Shown here piece after piece: positions 8,780-17,522 of a stretch of DNA of 64,000 nt. The notes beneath the pieces were generated by a model that saw only the letters and a program-made list of their open reading frames with translations, was not told where the DNA came from and searched no databases. Each line of letters starts with the position of its first letter. Position 1 is the stretch's first letter. The DNA lies in the NCBI RefSeq assembly GCF_016599715.1, contig NZ_CP067019.1:2604001-2668000 (forward strand). Reading direction: 5' to 3'. The DNA comes from Acinetobacter sp. CS-2 (GTDB taxonomy: Bacteria > Pseudomonadota > Gammaproteobacteria > Pseudomonadales > Moraxellaceae). Position numbers and translations under genes: made by a program.

Positions 8780-9457
8780 TTAATTATCTAATTCTTTGAG
8801 AATTTTACGTAAACCTGTCGCAAACCCCCTCGGAAAAATTTCACTATTGTATTCGATATGCTTTACTTGACCAGCTTGAGTCGTTACCCAATCATTTTTT
8901 TCCATACATTCATCGGATATGGCATAAAATAATGCTCTTTTTTCCGACTCACTTAATAATCCCAATAAAGAAGGTAATACCTCGATACTTGGCTCTATTG
9001 GATCATTAAACTGTCGTACGGGACGCTTATCAATAGTAATATTTGCATGCTGCTTAAGTAAATTTACTTCTTTAAGATAACGATTTCTCTCTGCAATTAT
9101 TTGCCCAAATAGAACTCTCAATGCTGGATCAGGAATGCGTTCTAATAATTGATTATCTTTAGGAACTTTCTTAGAACGTGCATACGGAACAATAGGCTTT
9201 TTAGTATTAGTGTTAAATTTTTGAGCCCATGCCTCAATTAGTGTTCGATAATGTTTATTCCGAGTTGCTCGTAATGCTTCATAAGCTAAGCCTCCTTTCG
9301 CTAAAGATATTCGACCAATCTTTGTAATAGAAAAGTCTCTTTGGCCTGAATCAGTATATTCTTTAAGAATATTGTTTAGCTGATCAAGATTATCCTTTGT
9401 TCTTTGTGATTTGTCTTCTTTTAAGCCTTCAAGAATGACTTCAATATTAATTTCCAT
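8780..9457 (-). CDS. gmtX: Gamma-mobile-trio protein GmtX
   Basis: This 225-residue soluble, mostly helical protein is the last gene of the recombinase operon. Its ATG overlaps the stop codon of gmtZ by one base (TAATG), so translation is coupled. I see no catalytic motif. The middle has a basic segment (YARSKKVPKDN) followed by a helical stretch that may form a coiled coil (EVNLLKQHA region). The identification rests on size, operon position and resemblance to the third member of the Gamma-Mobile-Trio, whose molecular role is unknown to me; it presumably assists the two recombinases. Confidence 0.68.
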   Translation of the reverse strand: MEINIEVILEGLKEDKSQRTKDNLDQLNNILKEYTDSGQRDFSITKIGRISLAKGGLAYEALRATRNKHYRTLIEAWAQKFNTNTKKPIVPYARSKKVPKDNQLLERIPDPALRVLFGQIIAERNRYLKEVNLLKQHANITIDKRPVRQFNDPIEPSIEVLPSLLGLLSESEKRALFYAISDECMEKNDWVTTQAGQVKHIEYNSEIFPRGFATGLRKILKELDN

Positions 9458-12114
9458 TATTCCTCCAATAAGGCTGGCTGAATGAAACTTTTAAAGTTAA
9501 GAACTTTATTTCCTAAAGCTTCTATTCCTTCATTTAGTAGACGATTGTCTATTAAGTATTTTTCAGCTTCAATATAATTTGCAACTTTTCTATAACCTTC
9601 GAGCTTATCATCAGGATCTGTAATTTTTGCCATATGCCGCATCATGGCATTTGCAGAAATTAGTTGTTTTTTTTCATCCATTTCTAAAAAAATGGGTTGA
9701 AATCCTTTTTTCATAAAGATTCTACTAAGTTGAATAGAACGCTTCTGAATAACAGAAGTTTTACGTAATTCATCTTGTAAATCTGGATAAAACTCAGCAT
9801 CTTCACACAATAAAGATAAATGTAGTAGTTCCGACTCAGTTTCAATAAATTTAAGAGCATAGTTAATGTCATGCTCTGTACCTACTGCAATTAATTTATC
9901 TCTATTGTCTTCCTGGGTTCTTTCTTCTTCGATACGAATAATCTTACTAATAAGATCAAAGCAAGCCATCCAATCTTGAGTGTATTCATCCGCTTCAACT
10001 CTTTGCTTTTCCCATCGACGTGTTAATACTTGAAGTTCATCAAAACGTATAAACGGTTTACCTTGTTCTTCGCAGAAGAATTGTTCATCTTTGAGTAATT
10101 CTAATTCTGTTTCAATTTCAATCGACAGGTTTGCAGCTTGATGCGCTTTATAACTCAGTTGGTTAAATTGTGCATTAAGCGCAGGTAGGTAACGAGCTTC
10201 AGTGATAAACCAACGACAGCGTATACAATTTTCAGGACCATGAGGAACACTACCATAAACCCGATTAATAGATATTTGTGATTCCTTTAATATCTCTCCA
10301 CCGTTCCAACAACCACCTAATGTACTAACTTCATCTGTTCTAATAGTATTGCCACCGACTAAACATAAACCAGTTGCACGTTCTTCCCAGCCAATTGGGT
10401 TGCGATTAGTAAGCACTGCTTGAATACTGTCTTGTTGGTGATATGCCATCTTGCATTTAATTTGCTCCATTGAGGCATCTTTCAGAAAGTTACGGACTGA
10501 TTGTTCGGATTTATTATCCAATTGCTTATGAGCCTCTTCCATTTTTTCTGCAATCTTCGATGGAGTTATCTTATTATAATAGATGGTCATGAGTAGCCGA
10601 GAATGTCCTGCTAACAGCTTAGATATAACAGGTAGGGGCAATTGGGTGTCCATCGTGTATGCAGTAATAAGGGAAACTCTTAAACTGTGTAAAGGAAACA
10701 GTGTAGAGACCCCCCTTTCATCTTTATCATTTAAATTATCAACAACAAGTTTTAAGCGTTCGCCATTGTCAAGTGTATTACCACGTTGAGCAAGTTGTTG
10801 CTCTAACGCAAATAAGAGTTGATACCAAAGGTCCGCTAATGGATATTCTGTTACTGGTTTGTGCTTATCCGCGCCTTTTGCAGATGCATCACGGAATAAG
10901 AAAGAAATCTCTCCCATGCTTTTTAATTGCATTTCAGTTTTCTTTTTCCCAATATGCTTTTTCAGTAGGGTGGTACAGTCTGTAGGTTTATCAATTGGGT
11001 TGTATTTTTCCTGCCAATTACGTAGCTTTTCTAACCAATATAAGACTTCTTTATTTTGCCAAGGAATGATGTATCCACGCTCTAATTCATCCTTGTTTTG
11101 ATCTGCAGTTTTATTGGTATTGATATACATACCAGTGGAATATTGCCCTGTCATCGTATCAAGGATGCGGCGAAATACACCTTTACTAAATGGACGCTTT
11201 TGACTTCCAAGTACGAAATTATACTTATCATTTAACTTCCATCCACCATGATCATAACGCCAAGTATCTGCTTCTCCGCTATCCAACATACGTATCTGAT
11301 AAGTGCGAAGTGGTAAATGAAGTTTGATGAAAAGAATCATTGACTTTACAGGCGACCAAAGTTGGTAAATGGTATTTTTTTTACCCTTGGTTTTAACTTC
11401 GATAGTACGCCAAACGCAATCAGGATCAGATTTGTCTATTAGTTCAGGTTCGATATTAAACCAGTCACCACCTCGCTTAAGTTTCTGTGTCGGATTTTGA
11501 GCCCAAACCCAGTGTTTAAAATGACAGTAATGATAGGCTGGTAATAAAGTTTCGCCTTGTTGAAGGTTTTGTTCCATCACTTCCAATTGAGCTTTATTGG
11601 GAAGTGGACATAAGATTTGTCTTAAATCTTGAATATATCGATACGGTAAAGGACTACGAACTGTCTCATGATTAGCAGCTTGTAATTTAATCTTTTCAAA
11701 TGGATTTTGAACAATAGGTAGTGAGTTATTGTGGTCATCCATTTGCATAAAGTGACGCTTGATTACAAATTCAATGAAATCAAAAGGAATATTAATACCT
11801 CTTTGCAATTCATAGGGGCAATTCAGGTGTTGTTTTAAGATATTTTCGAACTCTTCACTAGAACAACGATGCCCCATATAACCCTGAAAAAATAACCGTA
11901 TATCAGTTGCATACTTGGCGTGTTTAAAAAGATAAGTTTCAAAGAATCGAGCTAATGCAAGAAGTTTATGACTATTACCATGGTGTTGCTCAAGTATCCA
12001 TTCAGAAGCTAATATTTGCCATTGTTTCCACTCCGCACCTAAAGTAGTAAGCATCCAGGAAAAGGTTAAATCTGTTGTGCGCCCATCATTCTTTTTGCGT
12101 ATTTTTGGCATCAT
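9457..12114 (-). CDS. gmtZ: Gamma-mobile-trio large recombinase-like protein GmtZ
   Basis: The 885-residue protein is the middle gene of the operon. It overlaps the stop of gmtY by four bases (ATGA) and gmtX by one. A tyrosine-recombinase-like catalytic cluster is visible mid-protein: H476-S-L-R479, H504 in LLAGHS and Y512/Y513 in TIYYNK. An N-terminal helical region resembles core-binding folds, and after the catalytic domain come cysteine motifs (GGCWNGGE, ENCIRCRWF) that may bind metal, then a long helical tail. Together with GmtY it would catalyse DNA cutting and joining at the island ends. The length is well above a standard integrase, as expected for GmtZ. Confidence 0.72.
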   Translation of the reverse strand: MMPKIRKKNDGRTTDLTFSWMLTTLGAEWKQWQILASEWILEQHHGNSHKLLALARFFETYLFKHAKYATDIRLFFQGYMGHRCSSEEFENILKQHLNCPYELQRGINIPFDFIEFVIKRHFMQMDDHNNSLPIVQNPFEKIKLQAANHETVRSPLPYRYIQDLRQILCPLPNKAQLEVMEQNLQQGETLLPAYHYCHFKHWVWAQNPTQKLKRGGDWFNIEPELIDKSDPDCVWRTIEVKTKGKKNTIYQLWSPVKSMILFIKLHLPLRTYQIRMLDSGEADTWRYDHGGWKLNDKYNFVLGSQKRPFSKGVFRRILDTMTGQYSTGMYINTNKTADQNKDELERGYIIPWQNKEVLYWLEKLRNWQEKYNPIDKPTDCTTLLKKHIGKKKTEMQLKSMGEISFLFRDASAKGADKHKPVTEYPLADLWYQLLFALEQQLAQRGNTLDNGERLKLVVDNLNDKDERGVSTLFPLHSLRVSLITAYTMDTQLPLPVISKLLAGHSRLLMTIYYNKITPSKIAEKMEEAHKQLDNKSEQSVRNFLKDASMEQIKCKMAYHQQDSIQAVLTNRNPIGWEERATGLCLVGGNTIRTDEVSTLGGCWNGGEILKESQISINRVYGSVPHGPENCIRCRWFITEARYLPALNAQFNQLSYKAHQAANLSIEIETELELLKDEQFFCEEQGKPFIRFDELQVLTRRWEKQRVEADEYTQDWMACFDLISKIIRIEEERTQEDNRDKLIAVGTEHDINYALKFIETESELLHLSLLCEDAEFYPDLQDELRKTSVIQKRSIQLSRIFMKKGFQPIFLEMDEKKQLISANAMMRHMAKITDPDDKLEGYRKVANYIEAEKYLIDNRLLNEGIEALGNKVLNFKSFIQPALLEE

Positions 12115-13427
12115 TTACCTCTCAATTTTGGATTCTTACCAGTAAATAAACCTTGTGGATCAATATCATCGAATCCATATTCAACCAGTGTTTTCCAATC
12201 TATTTTTGGTGTTGTAGACTCTGTATTTGCCAATAGTAAAGTTGCTTTATTAAGAGCATCGGATACTTCTTGCTGGCTTTTCCCTGTATAAGGAAGTTGT
12301 GATTCTAATGATTTATGATGCATACATTTACGTATGATCAATGGACTAAGTCCTGCTCGTTCTAAGCGTCTACCATAATTGTGACGATGGCCATGTGGAT
12401 CAAGACCTTCTGATTTATTGGGAATTAAACCAATACGGTTTAAAGCAGTTGCATAACTTTGATGGAAAGCATTTATTGTGTAGGGATTACCTATAGAAGA
12501 ATGATGGTATGAAATGAATGCATAAGGATGATGGCATTCCACGCTTGCACGATATTTCTGATAGGTTTTCCAAAGAAGCATGAAAACTCTACCATAATCC
12601 GACGGAAACCATTGAACCTGTAAATAGTTATCTTTGTGGTCAGTAAGACGGTTTTTCCATCCCAACTTTTGTGTTGTAGTCATTCTACTTCGAGGAATTC
12701 GAGCATACTCTTCTTTTAGATATGCTTCTCTAGTGGTTCTACCTTTCAGACTACGCCAACCTTCGGGAGCTTTACCTTCAACCTCATTATAGATTCTTAC
12801 ATTAGCAATATCAGGATCATAAGGGTCTTCAAACACATCAGTGACCCAAAGAGTCAAAGCTTCACTTTCACGTAAACCACCACCATGCATTAATAACACT
12901 ATCAATTTATCTCGTAACGCAACTCGTGGATCTTTTGCTCCCCCTATACCATTTTTATAAAAGGTTTCCCAATAATTTTCAGGAAAAGCTATAGCATCGT
13001 CATTTGTTTTTGTTAGAGGTATTCGTCCTTTAATAGTTCGAGCTTTACGAACAGTATTATTAACGGTTTTATCTTCTATATGACCGAGAAAATCATATTG
13101 GTTTTTACGAAACCATGCTGCGTAATTTAGCCTTTGCTCATGTGAAGTGGCATCACGTAATGGATTTATTTGTATTGTCCCAATACGATGAGAAAGCCAA
13201 TCAGTAAAATTAGTAAGTCTGTAGATATAGCCATTTATAGTGTTTATCGAATTTGGTATCCAATATAATCCCGATGGATCAAGGCCATCTTCACCAGTTG
13301 TTCCGTTATATAAACGTTTAGTAAATGTTTGGAAAAGAACTTTAGGATCATTAAATAACCCTTCATTTGCCTCCATGTAATCTAGAAATAAAGACACTGC
13401 CTTTATAAGACTATTCATGAGAGACAA
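12111..13427 (-). CDS. gmtY: Gamma-mobile-trio tyrosine recombinase GmtY, 5' end separated by an IS
   Basis: The tyrosine recombinase has the arginine box LRESEALTLW, an HRHNYGRRL box, HHKS, and a candidate nucleophile tyrosine in LPYTGKS. The 438-residue frame begins at a TTG, but the same frame is open upstream to the ISAba11-like element at 13550. After removing the IS and one copy of its 5-bp target duplication, it continues for eight more codons to a GTG at 14674. The undisturbed protein is therefore 485 residues and the present gene lacks its natural start. A product could still be made from TTG 13427 or ATG 13418 if the IS supplies transcription, but the loss of about 47 residues probably impairs function. 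Confidence 0.72.
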   Translation of the reverse strand: MSLMNSLIKAVSLFLDYMEANEGLFNDPKVLFQTFTKRLYNGTTGEDGLDPSGLYWIPNSINTINGYIYRLTNFTDWLSHRIGTIQINPLRDATSHEQRLNYAAWFRKNQYDFLGHIEDKTVNNTVRKARTIKGRIPLTKTNDDAIAFPENYWETFYKNGIGGAKDPRVALRDKLIVLLMHGGGLRESEALTLWVTDVFEDPYDPDIANVRIYNEVEGKAPEGWRSLKGRTTREAYLKEEYARIPRSRMTTTQKLGWKNRLTDHKDNYLQVQWFPSDYGRVFMLLWKTYQKYRASVECHHPYAFISYHHSSIGNPYTINAFHQSYATALNRIGLIPNKSEGLDPHGHRHNYGRRLERAGLSPLIIRKCMHHKSLESQLPYTGKSQQEVSDALNKATLLLANTESTTPKIDWKTLVEYGFDDIDPQGLFTGKNPKLRGK

Positions 13428-13549
13428 ACTTGCCCCATCTGCTTCTAGTTTAAGTAAATAGTCCGTAAGTGATCTTAAGTCACCTTGTTCTGTCAGTAAA
13501 ATTGGGAGCTGACTTTTAATTCCCGTATTATCTTCAGTAATTATTGCTT

Positions 13550-14650
13550 TAGGACTTACGCATTGACAGATTCAAAAAAGTATTAAAATGCTTTATAAAG
13601 TATCTGTGATCAGACGAATTAAACATGCTTCTACAGCAACTTGTACTCTACCCATTTATATGGGCTTTCTCATGACAGAACCGAACTCTATTAGCTGCAC
13701 ACAACTTGCCGAGACTTATAACATCTCGCATGATAGTGTAAATCGCTTTCTAGAGCGTGAAGACTACACACCTCACGACCTATATCAAGAAGCAATTCAA
13801 CATATTGATAATAATAAACTTATAGTCAGTATTGATGATACTGTTTTAGATAAACCGTATAGTCAGCATATGGACTTAGTTAGCTATTTTTGGTCAGGCA
13901 AACACCACCGATCCGTCAAGGGTATTAATCTCATTACCTTGTATGCGACAGATCAAAATGGTCAAAATATTCCAATTAATTTCCGAATTTATGACAAATC
14001 TGAAAGTAAAACCAAGAATGATTACTTTATGGATATGTTAAGTGAAGTACTCAGTTGGGGTGCAAAGATTCAATTTATTACAGGTGATAGTTGGTATTCA
14101 TCGACTGGAAATCTAAAAACCATAAGAAAATATGGTATTCGATTTATGTTTGGTATCGACTGTAACCGTAAGGTTTCCCCAGAAAAAGGACAATGGTTTC
14201 AACTGCGTTTATTGCCAAATTTCCATCAGGGTCAAGTGGTCTGGCTCAAAGATTTTGGCTTTGTACAATTATTTAAGACTCAGTTAAAAGAACAGCAGAG
14301 GTTTTATATTGTGCATCAAGATCAAGATGATTTATTGTCCTTTGAGGGTTTTCATGAATTACATTCAAGTCATTGGAAAATAGAGCAATATCACCGAGTG
14401 ATTAAACAGGTTTGTCATATTGAAAAGTTTCAAGTAAGACGATCTAAACTGATTTTGAATCATATTTTTGCAGCCTTGATGGCCTACGTCGAGATACAAA
14501 AGAACCAGTTTGAGCGGATCTTTGAAAATGTATATCGTTGGCAGAAGAAATTATTTAGACCAATGATCAAAAACTTCATTGATGACTTTATTCTCGATAA
14601 AAATCATCTGCTACCACAGAGAATCTATAAATAATAGTGCGTAAGTCCTA
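13550..14650 (+). mobile_element. ISAba11-like insertion sequence
   Basis: The 1101-bp element has perfect 13-bp inverted repeats TAGGACTTACGCA (13550-13562, and complement at 14638-14650) and a 5-bp target duplication TGCTT (13545-13549 and 14651-14655). Length, repeat size and duplication size are those I know for ISAba11. It lies within the first codons of gmtY, transposase opposite to that gene. Confidence 0.92.
13588..14634 (+). CDS. ISAba11-like DDE transposase
   Basis: The 348-residue transposase has a short N-terminal helix-turn-helix (CTQLAETYNISHDSVNRFL) and an RNase H-like DDE domain: D in SIDDTVLDK, D in FITGDSWYSS and E in WKIEQYHRVIKQ. The YHRxxK-type signature around the last acidic residue is shared by IS4/IS701-related transposases. 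The frame is intact and spans the element between the repeats, so the element should be mobile. Confidence 0.9.
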   Translation: MLYKVSVIRRIKHASTATCTLPIYMGFLMTEPNSISCTQLAETYNISHDSVNRFLEREDYTPHDLYQEAIQHIDNNKLIVSIDDTVLDKPYSQHMDLVSYFWSGKHHRSVKGINLITLYATDQNGQNIPINFRIYDKSESKTKNDYFMDMLSEVLSWGAKIQFITGDSWYSSTGNLKTIRKYGIRFMFGIDCNRKVSPEKGQWFQLRLLPNFHQGQVVWLKDFGFVQLFKTQLKEQQRFYIVHQDQDDLLSFEGFHELHSSHWKIEQYHRVIKQVCHIEKFQVRRSKLILNHIFAALMAYVEIQKNQFERIFENVYRWQKKLFRPMIKNFIDDFILDKNHLLPQRIYK

Positions 14651-14674
14651 TGCTTTTACTTTAACTGTAGCCAC
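14651..14674 (-). pseudogene. gmtY: Detached first eight codons of gmtY
   Basis: Read on the minus strand, GTG GCT ACA GTT AAA GTA AAA GCA is in frame, after IS removal, with the gmtY frame that resumes at 13544. A TGA lies in frame a few codons upstream, so GTG 14674 is the most likely native start. A weak GAG motif sits 8-10 nt before it. Confidence 0.65.
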
Positions 14675-14729
14675 ATTAAAATCTCATACACAATATACAT
14701 ATATTACACTATAAAATATAGATTAAAAG

Positions 14730-14759
14730 AGTAAATAAAAAGGTAGATCACTCTACCTT
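14730..14759 (-). terminator. Minus-strand terminator upstream of gmtY
   Basis: AAGGTAGA (14740-14747) and TCTACCTT (14752-14759) form a perfect 8-bp stem with a 4-nt loop; on the minus strand it is followed by TTTTTATTTAC. It would stop host transcription from entering the recombinase operon, leaving about 65 bp for an island promoter. Confidence 0.6.
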
Positions 14760-14767
14760 AGTACACT

Positions 14768-14812
14768 ATATACATAGTTTAAGTCACTATATATAAAACA
14801 ATGGGGCTTTAT
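14768..14812. repeat. Right terminal inverted repeat of the island
   Basis: It contains ATATACATAG, CACTATATAT and AATGGGGCTTTAT, the inverted counterpart of 5567-5608. A second CACTATATA motif lies immediately inward at 14764-14772, suggesting paired recombinase-binding sites. It ends about 60 bp before selO. Confidence 0.6.
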
Positions 14813-14874
14813 TCATTTTTGTGGTTTAAATTTGCTATAGTGATCACATCTCCCCCCATTTTTTAGATTGTCCC

Positions 14875-16320
14875 GTGCAAATTAATCCGCGTTACCCTTC
14901 GCTCAATCCCAAGCTTTATCATCATCAAATGCCTGTTCCCTTAAAGGGAGCAAAAGCTGGTCATTTCAATGCAGCACTGGCTGATAAATTACAGTGGTCA
15001 GAACAGGATAAAGCTCAATGGGTGGAAATCTGTAGTGGACAAAAAACCTTTGCTGAATTCCCCCCCTTGGCCATGGTCTATGCCGGTCATCAGTTCGGAC
15101 AATGGGCAGGACAATTGGGTGATGGTCGTGGCTTGCTGATCGGGCAAATTCTGGATAAGAACAATCAAACCATCGACTTGCATTTAAAAGGCGCCGGCTC
15201 TACCCCCTACTCCCGTATGGGCGATGGCCGTGCGGTATTGCGTTCCGTCATTCGGGAGTATCTGGCGGGTCATGCACTCAATGCTTTAGGCATTGCATCG
15301 AGTAATGCCGTGGGTTTCACCTCTTCCACCCAAGGCATACAACGGGAAAAAATGGAACCCGGTGCCATGATGCTGCGGACCTCAGACTGCCATATTCGCT
15401 TTGGACATTTTGAATGGATCAACCAATATCAGCCCGACCTTCTAGAAGAATTCGTACAGAAATGCATGGAATGGCACTATCCTGAATGTCTGCAAGCTGA
15501 ACAGCCAATTTTGGCTTTTGCCACCCAAGTGATTCAACGTACTGCGGTGATGATTGCCAAGTGGCAACTGGTGGGTTTTGCCCATGGAGTGATGAATACC
15601 GACAACCTGAATATCACCGGTTCAACCCTCGACTTTGGTCCTTATGGATTTATGGAGCGTTTCCGTCCGAACTGGATGAATAACCACTCGGATTACCAAG
15701 GTCGTTACACCTACCAGCAGCAACCGAGTATTGGGCACTGGAACTTATGGATGTGGCTGAACAACCTGATTCAACTCAAAAAAGATCCTGCGGAAAAAGA
15801 ACAGTTCAAAGAAAATTTAGCGAAATGCTTAGAACATTTTGAAACTACTTTTCTTGAACATTACACCCTTGGACTGTGTCAAAAAATGGGACTGCCAAGT
15901 TTCCACAAAGACAGTTTTGATTGTGGCATGGTGTTCTTGCGAATTTTACAGACGGAACAACTGGACTACACTGAAGGCTTTATTCGTTTACAGAATAAGC
16001 AATATGAAAGCATTAAAGATGACTGCCTGGACCGCCGCCAGTTTGAAAGTTTCCTGGCTCAATATGAAAACATTCGGGCGAATCAGGATACTGATGAACT
16101 GGATGCCGAAATGGCCAAAGCCAATCCGCAATATATTTTACGCAATCACATGGCACAAAAAGCGATTGAGCTGGCAGAACGGGATGATTTTTCCGAAGTC
16201 GAGCGTCTGTTTAAATTGCTAAGCCAACCTTATATTAAACAGCCTGATTTAGAACAGCGTGAAGATTTAGCGCCATTGCCAAGTGATGTGTCAGAAGTGA
16301 TGGTGAACTGTTCATCTTAA
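14875..16320 (+). CDS. selO: Protein adenylyltransferase SelO (YdiU family)
   Basis: This pseudokinase-fold enzyme transfers AMP from ATP to Ser/Thr/Tyr hydroxyls of proteins, linked to redox stress. Diagnostic segments are YAGHQFGQWAGQLGDGRG, LKGAGSTPYSRMGDGR and MNTDNLNITGSTLDFGPYGF, where D243 and D253 correspond to the catalytic and magnesium-binding aspartates. The C-terminus is CSS, matching the family's conserved terminal cysteine. At 481 residues it is full length. Translation starts at GTG 14875, with no clear ribosome-binding site. The island's right end lies about 60 bp upstream, so the native promoter may have been displaced. Confidence 0.95.
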   Translation: MQINPRYPSLNPKLYHHQMPVPLKGAKAGHFNAALADKLQWSEQDKAQWVEICSGQKTFAEFPPLAMVYAGHQFGQWAGQLGDGRGLLIGQILDKNNQTIDLHLKGAGSTPYSRMGDGRAVLRSVIREYLAGHALNALGIASSNAVGFTSSTQGIQREKMEPGAMMLRTSDCHIRFGHFEWINQYQPDLLEEFVQKCMEWHYPECLQAEQPILAFATQVIQRTAVMIAKWQLVGFAHGVMNTDNLNITGSTLDFGPYGFMERFRPNWMNNHSDYQGRYTYQQQPSIGHWNLWMWLNNLIQLKKDPAEKEQFKENLAKCLEHFETTFLEHYTLGLCQKMGLPSFHKDSFDCGMVFLRILQTEQLDYTEGFIRLQNKQYESIKDDCLDRRQFESFLAQYENIRANQDTDELDAEMAKANPQYILRNHMAQKAIELAERDDFSEVERLFKLLSQPYIKQPDLEQREDLAPLPSDVSEVMVNCSS

Positions 16321-16395
16321 TTTATTCACAACCACCAAGAAAACTGTGGATAATTTAAACATTATCCACAATTTTGTTTTGGATTATTCAAACTT

Positions 16396-16767
16396 ATGAC
16401 TTTACACAATCTTGCTTCCCAAACTGCTTTAAAGCTACCTGAAGTAACGATTACCCAGCCTTTTGGCCCGGACTGTGACGTATTTAAAGTCATGGATAAA
16501 GTCTTTATGCTGAATTTTCATTTAGAAGGCCAAGCAGCGATTAACTTAAAAGTTATCCCGGATGATGGTGCCATGCTACGGGATATTTATCCTTATATTC
16601 ATGCCGGATGGCATATGAATAAACAGCACTGGATAACTGTTTATGAGGATGAAAACTTGGATGAATCTTTAGTGCAGGATTTGGTGCAAAATTCTTATGA
16701 TTTGGTGGTCAGCAAACTGAATAAAATACCGCAAAAACGTATCGCCCTATTAAAGTCAGCAATATAA
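16396..16767 (+). CDS. MmcQ/YjbR family protein
   Basis: This 123-residue cytoplasmic protein has the YjbR fold pattern: an early PEVTITQPFGPDCDVFKVMDK segment, FMLNF, INLKVIPDDGAML, a YIHAGWHMNKQHWITV core and a C-terminal helix ending in LNKIPQKR. The family resembles double-wing DNA-binding proteins, but no specific function is established. It follows selO by 75 bp on the same strand and may be co-transcribed with it. Confidence 0.85.
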   Translation: MTLHNLASQTALKLPEVTITQPFGPDCDVFKVMDKVFMLNFHLEGQAAINLKVIPDDGAMLRDIYPYIHAGWHMNKQHWITVYEDENLDESLVQDLVQNSYDLVVSKLNKIPQKRIALLKSAI

Positions 16768-16794
16768 GAAAAGCGAGCCATTCTCATGACTCGC
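16766..16794 (-). terminator. Terminator of the baeS-baeR operon
   Basis: GCGAGCCAT (16773-16781) and ATGACTCGC (16786-16794) form a 9-bp stem with one wobble pair and a 4-nt loop. On the minus strand it is followed by TTTTCTT. Confidence 0.65.
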
Positions 16795-16822
16795 CTCGTT
16801 TAGATTTAATTAAAAAATCAAT

Positions 16823-17509
16823 TCAATCCTCAGGATATTCAAAACGATAGCCCACACCATACACCGCCTGAATCCACTCATGACGGTTACCTGTTTCGGC
16901 AGCATCAGAAATTTTACGACGCAGGTTTTTAATATGACTATCAATCACTCGGTCTGCCACATCAAAACTGTCAGGATTAATATGGTCGAGTAATTGCGCA
17001 CGTGAATAGACTTGACCGACATGTTCCAGGAACAACTCCAATAAACGGAATTCAGTCGGGGTCAGGTTCAAGGTTTTTTGTTGATACCAGATGCGTTGCT
17101 GGGCTTTATCCATACGGAACAGGCTGTTCTGCTCAGGTTCAGCATGACGGTCCAGGCGACGTAACACCGCTTGTACCCGTGCAACCAGTTCTTTCGGGCT
17201 AAAAGGCTTACAAATGTAGTCATCTGCACCCATGTTCAAGCCCAGTACACGGTCAATCTCTTCGGTTCGTGCAGTCACCATAATAATTGGCAAATCGGAC
17301 TGTTCACGCACTTTACGGCAAATGGTTAGGCCATCCATACGTGGCACCATCAGATCCAGAATCATTAAACTGGGTTTACGTTGCAGAAAGCTGTCATAGG
17401 CTTCTTGCCCATCATGAAACATACTGACTTCAAAACCCGCAGCTTCCAGATAGTCCCGCACCAATTGTGCAAGTTCCACTTCATCTTCTACCAGCATGAT
17501 ATGTTTCAT
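16823..17509 (-). CDS. baeR: Response regulator BaeR (OmpR/PhoB type)
   Basis: The 228-residue regulator has a receiver domain with the acidic pair E8/D9, phospho-acceptor D52 in LILDLMVP, conserved T in VTAR and K in ICKPFSP. A C-terminal winged helix ends in DSHIKNLRRKI and VYGVGYRFEYPED. It lies 13 bp downstream of the sensor gene in one operon. In Acinetobacter, BaeSR is known to respond to envelope stress and influence AdeABC and AdeIJK efflux expression; here the symbol rests on sequence resemblance plus the sensor pairing. Confidence 0.9.
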   Translation of the reverse strand: MKHIMLVEDEVELAQLVRDYLEAAGFEVSMFHDGQEAYDSFLQRKPSLMILDLMVPRMDGLTICRKVREQSDLPIIMVTARTEEIDRVLGLNMGADDYICKPFSPKELVARVQAVLRRLDRHAEPEQNSLFRMDKAQQRIWYQQKTLNLTPTEFRLLELFLEHVGQVYSRAQLLDHINPDSFDVADRVIDSHIKNLRRKISDAAETGNRHEWIQAVYGVGYRFEYPED

Positions 17510-17522
17510 GAATGTTATTCCT

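Larger units (their letters stand above)
5567..14812. mobile_element. Gamma-Mobile-Trio-type genomic island with defence-like cargo
   Basis: About 9.2 kb inserted between the desaturase and selO is explained as one element. It has inverted repeats at both ends (5567-5608 and 14768-14812), a three-gene recombinase operon on the minus strand with overlapping stop/start codons, and a single large cargo gene convergent to it. Base composition is markedly AT-rich compared with the flanks. Sizes and order of the three operon proteins (reconstructed 485, 885 and 225 residues) match my knowledge of GmtY, GmtZ and GmtX, whose islands carry anti-phage systems. An ISAba11-like element has since inserted in gmtY. 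Confidence 0.75.

Noticed and set aside
15839..16222. 127-codon frame inside selO
   Set aside because: It is an alternative frame of a full-length, conserved selO.
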